Assembly: GCA_028564705.1 (NCBI GenBank)
Contig: JAPXFQ010002758.1
Span: 1,945,501 to 2,009,500, forward strand
DNA from: Apricaphanius iberus
Lineage: Eukaryota > Chordata > Actinopteri > Cyprinodontiformes > Aphaniidae
Direction of reading: 5' to 3'
DNA: 64,000 nucleotides
In this document: piece after piece, positions 44,256 through 54,985 of the stretch
Position numbering within the stretch: position 1 is the stretch's first letter
Layout of the letters: every line of letters starts with the position of its first letter
Translations under genes and position numbers: made by a program
Notes under the pieces: generated by a model
What the model saw: only the letters and a program-made list of their open reading frames with translations
Told to the model about the DNA's origin: nothing
The model's database searches: none

Positions 44256-44535
44256 TTGTTTGATACTCTCATTCTCACAGTGCCCTACTGTTAGACGTTC
44301 TGAAGATTTTGTATAAGTGGGTAGAAAATATATGTGCTAAAAATCTTTATATTGTACAGATCAAGAATGTTTTCTTAAGTTTGGACAAACTGATCAGAAA
44401 GGCTTTGCTGGCTCAGGACATGGACCCTGTAGAACTGTGGTGGACAGGCAGATGAGGAGGAAACTTCAAGCAATTCTGCGTAGTACTAAACATCCCCTCC
44501 CCCAGGGAATTAGCATTAGTATTGCACAACCTTTT
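44256..44535. other. No gene recognised
   Basis: Just under 300 bases without a supported feature, between the candidate transcript end and the foldback. Confidence 0.3.
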
Positions 44536-44621
44536 CTCAAAAGGGTTTACATGCAGGCAATTGGACATTTTGGTTTCTTGAAGAAAAAAAGTCCAGTTGC
44601 CTGCTTTTAAACCCTTTTGAG
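44536..44621. repeat. 86-nt foldback with 31-nt arms
   Basis: The left arm 44536-44566 and the right arm 44591-44621 pair at 28 of 31 positions. Both start CTCAAAAGGGTTTA when read inward and share GCAGGCAA. The loop is 24 nt. Length and shape are like a microRNA precursor, but it also resembles the foldback found in a family of vertebrate retroelement fragments with 'CAACTGGACTTTTTT...CTTGAAG'. On sequence alone I cannot decide. Confidence 0.6.
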
Positions 44622-46004
44622 TATGATGACCTAGATGACTGAGAACCTTCACCAGCTTATTGCTCAACCTTTTGTTTGGTACCGATGGGCCATTGGTCAC
44701 CCATGGTCACACAATTCACTGCCTAAAATGCACATAGTGGTTGAACTTTGACTTGTGTTTGTTGCTTAAATCATGTGTTCAGTAACAAACTTCTAGAAGT
44801 ATTCAAGAAGAAGGGACATTACATCTTCTGTGGGAGCTGGACCGGAGGGAATATTACATATACAGTGATATGTATGAGTCATGGAGAAGAGTGTGCTTTT
44901 CTTTTGGTTGTCCTTAATATCTCAGTAATGCTTCAAAAGTTAACATTGCACTGATATTTTTGTGTATATGCTCTGTAAGAAGCTGCCAGTGGCTATAGAA
45001 AACATAATTCCACCATGTTTATGTGCCTTTGGCCGGATTAATCAGTGGAAGTTGTTTAGAAGGCTGCAAGAGCTAGGGGTTTCTTCTTATTAAATATGTA
45101 TTCTACTCTACTGGAGAGAAGTGTCTCTCCAGGAGGTCAGGAACCCTCCTGCCTCCAGCGTCCCGGTCACCAACATGCTTACAGCGGTCAGGCACAGCAA
45201 AATCGGTCACTTCAACATTTAACCTGTTAATAAAGGTTGGCTATTATATCTGACGGTTCTGCAACGAAGATAATTTTGTTTCTTGTTTATTTTTCTCTGT
45301 TGAATAATTTCCTTGTTTAATATGAACAAAAAATATTTTTTTGCACCAAAATCCAACCCGCCCCATTAAATCTTTTCATTAACAGCTGTCCAGAACTGTC
45401 CGGCACCTTCCAGCGCTCCACCTACAGGAAGCTTGCCCAGGAGCAGACTGTCTTTGGGGAGCTGCTCCTGCTGCTTGGGGATCCAGAGCGCACAGGGGGG
45501 TGCGTGTGCGTGTGTAATATACTGTACAGCAGTACTGCATACAAGCTTGCACAGAGAGAGACTGGTCATTAATGCTGATTTTGATGTTGATTTTTTCTTC
45601 CTCCACTTTCAATAAATAGCGTATGCAAAGCAAAAATCTCGACTGTCTTTATTGCATAATAGAAAATCACAACACACACAAACATGTAGCCTACTGTGTC
45701 ACTATATTTAAACAACAGCTCATTAAATATGATCTTCACAATCCTTTCTATCAGCAACTGACATTTGTGAACTTTGTAGCCCATAAAACAGTCAAACTTT
45801 ATAAAAAAATAAAATAAACAAAAGTTGTCAAAAAACAAGACCCGTTCTCAAACCAGGATCCTCTTGTTGAAACTGTCTTTGCAGCTATTTAACCACTAGG
45901 TTATCTGCATGGACAGACGCTGAACCCTATTTATAATGATGTACAGCTCTGCGCTTTGAGAGAAAACTATATATGAATGCTTATGATTCTGTAGTGGGCC
46001 TATA
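44622..46004. other. No gene recognised; exon-like patches and a tRNA-like remnant
   Basis: 45133-45219 (after TCTCTCCAG) and 45385-45500 (after CATTAACAG) are G+C-richer open stretches that could be exon fragments. The first is followed by AATAAAGG at 45228. Neither has recognisable homology. 45840-45915 on the minus strand resembles a degenerate tRNA: AACCTAGTGGTTAAATAG, then GATCCTGGTTTGAGAAC. Confidence 0.3.
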
Positions 46005-46006
46005 TA

Positions 46007-46216
46007 CAGGTGCTGGCCAGTAAATTAGAATATCATCAAAAAGTTGAATTATTTCAGTAATTCCATTCAAAACGTGAAACCTCTATACTGCATACTTTCC
46101 TTCCACACATAGTGATATATTTCAAGTGTTTATTAATTTTCATTTTTATTATTACAACTGACAGCTAATGAAAACACCAAATTCAGTATCTCAGAAAATT
46201 AGAATATTCTGAAAAG
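46007..46216 (+). repeat. Left IR/DR terminal repeat of the Tc1 element
   Basis: The outer direct-repeat core (GTAAATTAGAATATCATC) is near 46019-46036 and the inner core (GAAAATTAGAATATTC) near 46194-46209. Confidence 0.85.
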
Positions 46217-46323
46217 GCTCAATATAGAAGACACCTGGTGCCACTCTAATCAGCTGATTAACTCAAAACACCTGCAAAGGCCTTTAAAAGGTCCCTCAGT
46301 CTTGTTCTGAAGGCTCCACAATC

Positions 46324-47328
46324 ATGGGGAAGACTTCTGACTTAACAGCTGTCCAAAAGACGACCATTGACACCTTGTACAAGGAGGGCAAGACACAAAA
46401 GGTGATTGCTAAAGAAGCTGGCTGTTCGCAGAGCTCTGTGTCCAAGCACATTAACAGACAGGCGAAGGGACGGAAAAAATGTGGTAGAAAAAAGTGTACA
46501 AGCTCTAGGGATAACCGCACCCTGCAGAGAATTGTGACGACAAACCCATTCAAAAATGTGGGGGAGATCCACAAAGAGTGGACTGCAGCTGGAGTCAGCG
46601 CTTCAAGAACCACCACGAAGAGACTCATGAAAGACATGGGATTCAGGTGTCGCATTCCGTGTGTCAAGCCACTCTTGAACAAGAAACAGCGTAAGAAGCG
46701 TCTCGCCTGGGCCAAGGACAAAAAGGACTGGACTGCTGCTGAGTGGTCCAAAGTTATGTTTTCTGATGAAAGCAATTTTTGCATTTCCTTTGGAAATCAA
46801 GGACCCAGAGTCTGGAGGAAGAGCGGAGAAGCACAGAATCCACGTTGCATGAGGTCCAGTGTAAAGTTTCCACCGTCAGTGATGGTGTGGGGTGCCATGT
46901 CATCTGCCGGTGTTGGCCCACTCTGTTTCCTGAGGTCCAAGGTCAATGCAGCCGTCTACCAGGAAGTTTTAGAGCACTTCATGCTTCCTGCTGCTGACCA
47001 ACTTTATGGGGATGCAGACTTCACTTTTCAACAGGACTTGGCACCTGCACACAGTGCCAAAACCACCAGTACCTGGTTCAAGGACCATGGTATCCCTGTC
47101 CTTGATTGGCCAGCAAACTCGCCTGACCTTAACCCCATAGAAAATCTATGGGGTATTGTGAAGCGGAAGATGCAATACGCTAGACCCAACAATGCAGAGG
47201 AGCTGAAGACGACTATCAGAGCAACCTGGGCTCTCATAACACCTGAGCAGTGCCACAGACTGATCGAGTCCATGCCACGCCGCATTACTGCAGTGATGGA
47301 GGCAAAAGGAGCCCCGACTAAGTATTGA
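46324..47328 (+). CDS. Tc1-family transposase, intact
   Basis: 334 residues, the usual length for a Tc1 transposase. Residues 1-50 form the first helix-turn-helix of the paired-like DNA-binding domain (LTAVQKTTIDTLYKEGKTQK, then EAGCSQSSVSKHI). A basic GRKKCGRKKCTSSRDNR linker at about 49-65 (GRPR-like hook and probable nuclear signal) precedes the second helix-turn-helix (about 70-115). The catalytic triad is complete: D148 in FSDESNF, D238 in FQQDLAPAH and E273 in NPIENLWG, with 34 residues between the last two (DD34E). There is no stop or frameshift. The protein binds the terminal repeats, cuts and pastes the element at TA, and acts in the nucleus. The start ATG at 46324 fits the conserved MGKT beginning. 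Confidence 0.95.
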   Translation: MGKTSDLTAVQKTTIDTLYKEGKTQKVIAKEAGCSQSSVSKHINRQAKGRKKCGRKKCTSSRDNRTLQRIVTTNPFKNVGEIHKEWTAAGVSASRTTTKRLMKDMGFRCRIPCVKPLLNKKQRKKRLAWAKDKKDWTAAEWSKVMFSDESNFCISFGNQGPRVWRKSGEAQNPRCMRSSVKFPPSVMVWGAMSSAGVGPLCFLRSKVNAAVYQEVLEHFMLPAADQLYGDADFTFQQDLAPAHSAKTTSTWFKDHGIPVLDWPANSPDLNPIENLWGIVKRKMQYARPNNAEELKTTIRATWALITPEQCHRLIESMPRRITAVMEAKGAPTKY

Positions 47329-47405
47329 GTGCTATACATGCACATTCTTTTCATGTTCATTCTTTTCAGTTGGCCAACATAAAAAAAAAACATTTTTTTT
47401 CATTG

Positions 47406-47615
47406 GCCTTTAAAATATTCTAATTTTTTGAGATACCAAATTTGGAGTTTTCATTAGTTGTCACTTATAAATATCAAAATTAAAAGAAATAAACATTGGA
47501 AATACATTGGTCTGTGTGCATTGCATGAATATAATGTACAAGTTTCACGTTTTGAATGGAATTACTGAAATAATTCAACTTTTTGATGATATTCTAATTT
47601 ACTGGCCAGCACCTG
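47406..47615 (-). repeat. Right IR/DR terminal repeat of the Tc1 element
   Basis: Inverted counterpart of 46007-46216. The outer ~70 bases mirror the left end almost exactly. The inner core AATATTCTAATTTTTTGAGA lies at 47414-47433. Confidence 0.85.
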
Positions 47616-47617
47616 TA

Positions 47618-48494
47618 TATATAATTCTGATTTAGTAGACTATTAGGGTGATTTAGAAAATAACAATAAGGAATGATGTTTGAAGGGAAACTACAAGAAG
47701 AATTCCGCACACACGGAAACAGTAGTTACAGCAGTTTAAGCATTTCACCCTTTCAAAATCGAAACTTTATCTTCTAAATAATTCTCTAAATTTTATCTGA
47801 ATTTGAATAAGTTTCAACCCTTTTCCTATGAGGTGTTGTCAGTTCTGTCTTCGTCAAGCTTTATTTTGGATCTTACCCGGCTAGAGACAAGACATTCTGT
47901 TTTTTGATTGGTTTAGAAATTCTATGTTCTGATTTGCTAACTCAAGACAGCTGTACGATGAGCTAAACAAGCGCACAGCGGTGGTGGGCATTGACTGTTC
48001 ATAGTAAAACAGCGAGGCGCCTGGGTTTTTTCTATAAAATATTCAATTTTGATATCACTAGTTCAAAATGTTGTATCTTTAATATGGTTATACAGTAGAT
48101 AAAGGTACACTGTAAATTAGAAAAATCTTCAGTATGATCAAAAGTTTGTGACACGAGCAAAATCATACATCTACTTTGCATATTATGACATCATCAGGCG
48201 TTGGCACTATTGGATTGGATGACTTTTACAATTTTTTGCTTTTTTACATTGTTTAAAACCTTTTTTCATAAATAATTTTATTTTTTTATTTAGATTTTTC
48301 TATATATGTATTTTCTACATCTGTTTCATTTTTTTGGCTTTTTTTCAAGAACAGGTGAATGTATCTGTTTATGTCCTTTCTTATGTGGCTCCGTTACTCT
48401 ATTTACTATATAAAATCAACAGAAAGAAAATATTGGCCACAGAATTTTACAGATCCGTCCCAAAAATAACTTCAGGCTCATCAAATTGTCTGAT
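47618..48494. other. No gene recognised
   Basis: A+T-rich. No supported coding or RNA feature. Confidence 0.4.
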
Positions 48495-48655
48495 CCTAGC
48501 TGCCTGGCTCCTCCAGCAACCAGGCCCAGCTAACTGGCTCCTCCACCAGGCCCAGCTACCTGGTTCCTCCACCAGCAACCAGGCCCAGCTACCTGGCTCC
48601 TCCACCAGGCCCAGTTGCTCGGCTACTCCACCAGTACCAAGGCACAGCTACATGG
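48495..48655. repeat. Minisatellite, alternating 26/33-bp-like units
   Basis: Five to six imperfect units built on GGCTCCTCCACCAGGCCCAG and CTACCTGG. Some carry an extra CAGCAACC or CAGTACCA insert. In the plus frame from 48334 it stays open and would encode LPGSST-QAQ repeats, but the frame has no other support. Confidence 0.8.
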
Positions 48656-48800
48656 CTCCTTCACCTGTAAGACTTGATTAAACATGTTTTTAACTGGTTC
48701 TATACCCTTTTAAAGACTGATTTTAATATCATTTAACTTTTTAACAACTTGTTTTTATTTGTGCAATTTTTATCGGAGTGTGGGCTCATTTTTTCTTGTC

Positions 48801-49022
48801 ATGCCTCGTACCTGTAATTCTGGGTGCAATGGCTGCCTGAGACTCAGCAAAAAAATCTCGGAGCTGGAGCGGAGGATTTCCATGCTCCACCAGATCCAAG
48901 ACCATGAGAGCGACATAGACATCATCTTCGGCCGGACCTTCGCTGATGCTGGAGTTACTGGGCTGGCCGACACCATCCCTTGTCAGCCCGGCGAGGCTGT
49001 GGAGGCCGCAATATCCACGTAA
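48801..49022 (+). CDS. Small ORF with Cys cluster and coiled coil, LINE ORF1-like
   Basis: 73 codons from the ATG at 48801 (an in-frame upstream start at 48759 is possible). It begins MPRTCNSGCNGC, a C-x3-C-x2-C cluster, followed by LSKKISELERRISMLHQI with a heptad pattern, then an acidic stretch and a stop. This layout resembles the N-terminus of ORF1 or the pre-coding region of some fish LINEs, but I cannot name a family. It sits 145 bases downstream of the minisatellite. It may be a fragment of a retroelement or a chance ORF. Confidence 0.3.
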   Translation: MPRTCNSGCNGCLRLSKKISELERRISMLHQIQDHESDIDIIFGRTFADAGVTGLADTIPCQPGEAVEAAIST

Positions 49023-49229
49023 AATCCAGGACATATGTTTGACCAAGCAGAACAATAGGTTGCGACAAAGTGTTACTGACTTTAACTGTCATTGGCCATA
49101 AATATATGGATGATTGGTGTATATAAAAATTTATAATGAGAAGGTTTTACCAGACAGGGTTGCATTATGTCCTCAGATATGTCCATGGACTTTGCAAGAG
49201 TCTACCTTTTCTATTCATGAGATGACAAA

Positions 49230-49230
49230 T

Positions 49231-49306
<76 letters not shown>
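49230..49306. repeat. Poly(A) run followed by (AT)n
   Basis: About 29 A residues directly adjoining about 22 AT dinucleotides. A decayed retroposon tail is possible, but no element body is recognised upstream. Confidence 0.9.
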
Positions 49307-49309
<3 letters not shown>

Positions 49310-51879
49310 ATTCAAGATAACAGATTTTTTTTGTCAATGCAGATAATCTTTTTTTATTCATAAACTTCTCTTTTCAACAATTTGAGTTCCACTGCTCCCT
49401 GTTGCTACTTTATTTCCTCCTCTGTCTTTTGCGCCTCCGCAACTCTATTTCTTTGTCAATGTCTCGGTCTCTATTAATCCAGGGGCTGTAGGGGCTGTAG
49501 AGTTGGTATTTTCACCCAGTGATAAGGGCCTTCATAGAATGAGTCTGACACAGAAGGGGTTGTAATGTGGTGGAAGCAATAAAACACCAGCACACTCACA
49601 CACAGGCACACACAAATTCATGACTTTATTCTATCTCAGTATGATAAAATGGTTCATTCCAGCAATGATAGATGGATGGAGGAAGCTGATAACTTCTCAA
49701 AACATAGACCGAGGCTGATAGACATAACATAGGGAGCCTGGATTATGTTCTTGGGCAAGTTGTACACCATTTCCATCACTGGACCTAGCTGTACTATGGC
49801 TAGACAACAGTTTGGGTATGTATAATTTTCTCAGTTAAGGTGTTTGAGTAGGGGTAAAAATCTGAATAAAAGTGTCTGCTTGGCTCTGAAAAATGCTTTG
49901 GCCTAACTGCAACAACTTCCAAGGGAAATTTCTAAATATATCACAGCTGCAAAAACAGGATTTTATAGAGCATTTAAACCTGTCTCTTCCTGATGTCCTG
50001 TGTAATTGGATGATAAATAGAGCAATCAAAAACACTGACAAAGATAAGTGTTGCTGGCTGTCGTCTAGCTGTGTTATAGGGAGATGTGCATGTATAGAAC
50101 ATCTGTGGGAGACACACTTTGGAGATTTAGCACACCTCTCATCATAATGGCTACAATTTTATCTTCCCAAAATATGAAAATTAATCAGCGTAAAAAAAAA
50201 TACCAGTTTTAAATTGACTTTGTTTTATAAAAGTGAGCAATAAACACTTTATGAAAGTGAGCCATGCTCATTTCTTTATATTTTTTATTGCTATTACGTA
50301 GCTGCATCTTCATTTATTTTCAGGGCAGTAGCTACCGATTTCTAACTAAAACACTCTTTGCCGATTTTTTTAAAGTCCTTCCTTTCTGTCATGTTAAACT
50401 CAAGCCGGTAGTGGCAGATGTACGTTTATGCTGAGGATGGTTCCAGTGGTTGGTTTTCCCTGGTAAAATTAAGTGGTTCTTCTCCCCTGTCGTCTCATGC
50501 CAGTTTAGGAAGGGAGATTCCTCCAAATACAGTAACTAAATGGAGTTGTATGAGGTTCTTTACAGACATAACAGTTCAAAACCCAGCATTGAATGAGCAA
50601 CTGAATCAATTTGCTTTGCAATGTATTTCGATTTATTACACTATATTGTACTTGAATGGTGAATAGTGATACAGTAGGTATGGCTGTCTTGCTGAAAGAC
50701 AGCCTTAGGTTTGAATCCTGGGCCTGTTGGGGTTCTGTGTCATTTGTAATCCCTCTGTAAGGCTGGGGATTACTTTAATACTTTAGTGAGGTTTCTAATA
50801 ACAGGCCGAGATGGAGCGGTTGGAGTCTTGTGTACTTTACTCAAGAACCATGAAAAAGAACCAACATCACAGTGCCACCTAATGGTCACAGCTTGAACAA
50901 TATCTGAGACATTTTAGGACATCCTCGGGTATTAGACCAAAGAGACTCAGATGTCAGGTCTCAGGTAAAAAAAAAACTCATAAAAAAGCTCTTCGAAAAA
51001 ATACGGTCAGGTCTCAGAAAAATCGGCATCATAACCAAACCTACTCCAGATGGTGCCATTGTCAGACGTAATGCAAAACAATTTACAATACTTAAAGAAA
51101 CACTCAATTACTTTGTGAATATTTGCCGTCCATCTCAAAGTTTGCGGCTTAAAGCCATTGTTGTACACCAAATCTCTATGGAGTGCATCTGAAGAGGCCA
51201 TTGTACTGAAGGTTTTACAAGCCCCCAAGACAAAAATACAAATTATAAAAAAACTAACGCCGTGTCATTTGGTAAACCATCAAACAGCTTTACCAGCACT
51301 GTATTTCGTCATCATGACCAAATTAGCATGGAAACAAGCATTTATTACCTGTGATGCCCATGACCACTTTTTCAGTAATGACTAATCTAACGCATGATTA
51401 TTTCCATACAGATAATCAGATTAAAGTTAATTGTTTAAGCCACTGTACATTACTATTTTTGTTATTTTCTTAAGCAAAAATATATATTTGGTACATAGCA
51501 GCAAAAGCCCTAAGAAGACAAGCAACAATAGCGGTAAATTTGTTCTTACATACCTTCAACAACGCTACTCCGTCTTTTTCTGTCGTAATCTAAAACAGCT
51601 GCTTATCTCCTTTACGGTTGACATGTTTGTTCTGGCCTGAGTCTAAGTTCTGTACTATGTAGGCCTACTCTGCCCCCTAGTTGAACTCTCCAGTAGTATT
51701 TTCTCTGACCACGCAAGTACGTCCCCAAGACGCAGTTTATTGCTTTATAGGTACTAGTGTCAACGTGAGCTTAAAAAGCAAGTATATTTCCGGCCTTACA
51801 GTTAAAATACACTTCCAATAAAGTGAGTATTGGCACAACTGGTTATTGTTTCTATGTTGATGCATTGGGAAGTTCTACT
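49307..51879. other. No gene recognised
   Basis: A+T-rich. 50680-50740 contains a B-box-like GGTTTGAATCCTGGGCC after a hairpin-like GCTGTCTTGCTGAAAGACAGC, suggesting a tRNA-like or SINE remnant. Open frames at 50418-51640 have no recognisable domain. Confidence 0.4.
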
Positions 51880-53000
51880 GGCAGCTGCTGAAAGTAACTA
51901 GTAAAGTAACTTGTAATCTAACTTAGTTAATTTTAAAATAAAGTAATCAGTAAAGTAACTAAGTTACTTTTGGAAGGAGTAATCAGTATACAGTAATCAT
52001 ATTACTTTTTCAAAGTAACTGTGGCAACTCAGTTTATTACTTACCAATCCAGTAGCAACACGGCTAGTTCAGCATCCATAGTACATTGTATCCCATTGTA
52101 TCTCTAATGCCTCATTCACTGCGGAGGCGCACTCTAAACTAAAAAGATGTAACACTGAGCTGTAGAAGCTGATCCTACTTTGAGTTAAACTGAGTAATCG
52201 TGTGACAGAAAAGATTTTTCACAGCAGCAGTGTTGGGCATCTTATATTAAAAAAGTAATTAGTTATAGTTAAGAAATATACAAAAAGTCAATATTGGTCT
52301 ACATAACTAAACTAATACACACAGATGTGGGTAAAAAAAAAGGAACATCTGTACATAAAGTTTTGCAAATCTATGCATCTGTAATATTACACAGTAAACC
52401 AAGCACTATCCAATTGGTTGTAGTAAGCGTTTCAAGACTGATTTGATGTCATCTAGTCTGGAAGACAATCAAGTTTTACAGTAACATATTGACAGGAAAT
52501 ATTACATTGCCTATGTTAATAAAAAAAAAATAAACCATGTCATGTTCCTTGGGTGTCGAGCAACAATTTATCGACATTATGAGGTTACTTTGTCAGTAGA
52601 TCTCGAACATATTTTCTGGGATGCATAGAGATTTATTGAAAAACTAAACCTAACCCCTAACTAAAACCAGCGCCTTAAGGACAGAGCCATCGGAGGCAAT
52701 ATGTCCACTCTACCAGCATAGTTCTAGAGCGATCTGCTGCGTAGTGCGCAGCAGAGCAGAGCACATGCACTGGAAATTAGGGGTGAGACAGCGAGAGCAC
52801 CAAGGGTATCCATCCACCTTTGCATCATCATATTTGCAACAGCATCATTACCAACAACTGTTCCATCCCTGCAGCTATAGTGTGGCTGTCAAAAAGCCAG
52901 ACAATGCTGCTCTTCATTCAATCACATTATAGTAACGCATCACTTTACATCTAAAGTAATGGTAATGGCGTTGCAACGATAAGAAAAGTAATTAATTAGA
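51880..53000. mobile_element. hAT-like AGTAAC-rich relics
   Basis: 51885-52035 is dense in AAGTAACT/AGTTACTTTT words. 52229 begins CAGTGTTGGGCATCTTATAT and continues AAAAAAGTAATTAGTTATAG. 52920-53010 ends in AGTAATGGTAATGGCGTTGC and AAGTAATTAATTAGATTACT. These resemble the ends of a fish hAT family with a CAGTGTTGGG terminus. The fragments seem to come from at least two copies. No coding part or target duplication is visible. Confidence 0.4.
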
Positions 53001-53054
53001 TTACTTAATTGTGAATCAAGTGACTACTTCTTAAAGTGATACGCGCATCATCAA

Positions 53055-54208
53055 CAGTGTTATTATTGTTAACGAAAACGAACGAAATAACAAAAACTAG
53101 AAGTAACTCTAAACTGAAATAAAAATAAAAATTTAAATTTGAAACAAAAACAAACTGAAACTGTAATGAGTGCTCACAAAACTAAAACAAAGTAAATTGA
53201 ATGAGAAAATGTGCTTAGTTTTCATTTCATACAGTGCCTCATAAATTCTAGAATAATTATTTCTATGTCGCTTTCGCCAGAAACAGATGCGATCATCTGT
53301 GTTGTGCCTTTTTAGTCTCACAAATTGCCTTGATAGAAAAAAGCAGAACAATAAAGTTGGATACAATCCCATCAATTCGCTCCCTTTCAAAGAAATAAAT
53401 GACGTTTGGATTGCAAACTATCAGAAGAACAGATTGAAATGATGATCAAAAAGGTTGGCAGCAAAAACTTCATACCAGGTGAGCTACAACGGCTAACAAA
53501 TAAGCTAACAATGTGACTGCAAACTGCATTCAACAGCAATGGGGGTCGTTGTTACACAGGAGTTGTGTAGCTGGTGTAGGTTGTGCGTGTATCCGCTGTG
53601 TTGATGGACAAATAATTCCTCTCTAGTTTCTGGTTGTTGGTTTTTACTGGGTGTACTGCAGTAAAAGTCGTCTGTGTTGCTGCGGTCCGCCTAGCGTCAT
53701 GTCAGCAAAAGGTTGAGAGAAAGCGCAAATGTGCAATCAAAAGCATCATAGTACTCATGGTAGCTTGGCTTTTGTTTTGTTGTGTTGCCACTCAGTGTTT
53801 TTATAGAACTGTAGTACCTGCATTAATTGTTTGGCTTTTTAATGCACATGTGCTGTTATTGTTTTTACATAACTCTACCATATTTCTTTTATACTTGCCT
53901 GATTTGTATGGTTGTTAATCTGGCCCATGTCAATACAGTTTTAAAAAAGCATAATCATTTTCTGAGATTTTGTTATACATTTTTTTCATTTTTTATTGTT
54001 GTTGTTTTCTTGCCCCGGTACACAACTTGTTAAACGAAAAGACTAAAACTGAAACGAATAAAAACTAAACTGAAACTAAGCATTTTCAAAAAACTAAACT
54101 ACCTAACAAATGGTAAAAACTAACTAAAACTAACTAGAATTTGAAATCTTAAGTCAAAACTAAATGAAAATTAAAACTAATGAAAATTTGAAAACTATTA
54201 TAACCCTG
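53055..54208. mobile_element. CAG...CTG terminal-repeat transposon, non-autonomous (hAT-like)
   Basis: The left end CAGTGTTATTATTGTTAACG and the right end, reverse-complemented, CAGGGTTATAATAGTTTTCA are inverted. Both are followed by long stretches of AAAACTAA/TTAGTTTT words. The 8-base flanks ATCATCAA and ATTGTCAC agree at five positions, which could be a decayed hAT duplication. Internal open frames (53634-54033) show no transposase domain. Confidence 0.55.
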
Positions 54209-54617
54209 ATTGTCACTGAATCTTGCTCTGTGAGCTGAATACATGCACCAACATTCATTCCCATGGATCCTTCTCTATTGCCTTCCCACCCTCCATTCCC
54301 TGACACCTCCACATGCTCTAATTATAAAAAGTAACTGGGCCATCTCATTCTCACTCGCCTGCCCTGCCAGCCACTTTCATGCAGGACCCCATTGTCTCCT
54401 CCCCGGCGCTTCTCCTTCTCACATACAAGTTAGCCCAACTCTCTCTCAATAGTTGAACTGGCTTTGATTTTCTCACTACTCACCTTCAAGTCCTCTTCTA
54501 GTGTTGTCCTGGTTTCAAGACCCTCCAGTCCCGATCCCACGTTCGCAGTCCCCCCTCAGCCAGTGGTGGCTGGCAGATAGAGGGCGCTAGGGTGCCGCCC
54601 CACCACTCACAACTTGT
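54209..54617. other. No gene recognised
   Basis: Pyrimidine-rich plus strand without a recognisable coding region. Confidence 0.4.
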
Positions 54618-54631
54618 CATAGAGTTATGTT

Positions 54632-54971
54632 CCATCCATCTTCTTAACCGCTTATCCAATTCAGGGTCACGGGGCAGCTGGAGCCTATCCCAGCAATTAT
54701 CAGGCGTTAGGCAGGGTACACTCTGAACAGGACGCCAGTCTGTTGCAGGGCCAACACAGAGAGACAGACAATTTAGGGACAATTTAGAGTGATCAATTCA
54801 CCTATCATGCATGTTTTTGGACTGTGGGAGGAAGCCAGAGTACCCGGAGAGAACCCACGCATACACGGGGAGAACATGCAAACTCCATGCAGAAAGACCC
54901 TGGGCCGGGATACGAACCCACGACCTTCTTGCTGCAAGGCAACAGCGCTAACCACTGCGCCACCGTGCAGG
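54632..54971 (-). mobile_element. Full-length tRNA-headed SINE with perfect 14-bp target duplication
   Basis: On the minus strand the head begins GCCTGCACGGTGGCGCAGTG, with a good A box (TGGCGCAGTGG). It continues through CCTTGCAGCAAGAAGG and GGTTCGTATCC (B box), then the CTTTCTGCATGGAGTTTGC, CTTCCTCCCACAGTCC and CTGGAGATAGG-like body, ending in AAGAAGATGGATGG. CATAGAGTTATGTT flanks it at 54618-54631 and 54972-54985. The Pol III promoter boxes are recognisable, so it may be transcribable. This is the reference for the other three copies here. Confidence 0.9.
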
Positions 54972-54985
54972 CATAGAGTTATGTT

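Larger units (their letters stand above)
46007..47615 (+). mobile_element. Complete Tc1 transposon
   Basis: 1,609 bp between TA dinucleotides (46005-46006 and 47616-47617). The outer inverted repeats begin CAGGTGCTGGCCAGTAAATT at both ends and match almost perfectly for about 70 bases. Weaker matching extends to about 210 bases, where each side carries an inner copy of the AAATTAGAATATTC word (46191-46212 and 47414-47435). That makes an IR/DR arrangement with two candidate transposase-binding repeats per end. An uninterrupted transposase gene lies between them. All parts needed for autonomous transposition appear to be present. Confidence 0.95.

Noticed and set aside
46296..46784. 162-codon minus-strand ORF across the Tc1 transposase
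   Set aside because: Antisense shadow of an intact transposase gene.
46007..47615. Assigning the Tc1 element to a named active family such as Passport
   Set aside because: I do not recall that family's termini reliably enough; a named assignment would be a guess.
54900..54971. Genuine tRNA gene at the SINE head
   Set aside because: It has A and B boxes but is part of a SINE with body, tail and 14-bp target duplication; no proper acceptor stem.
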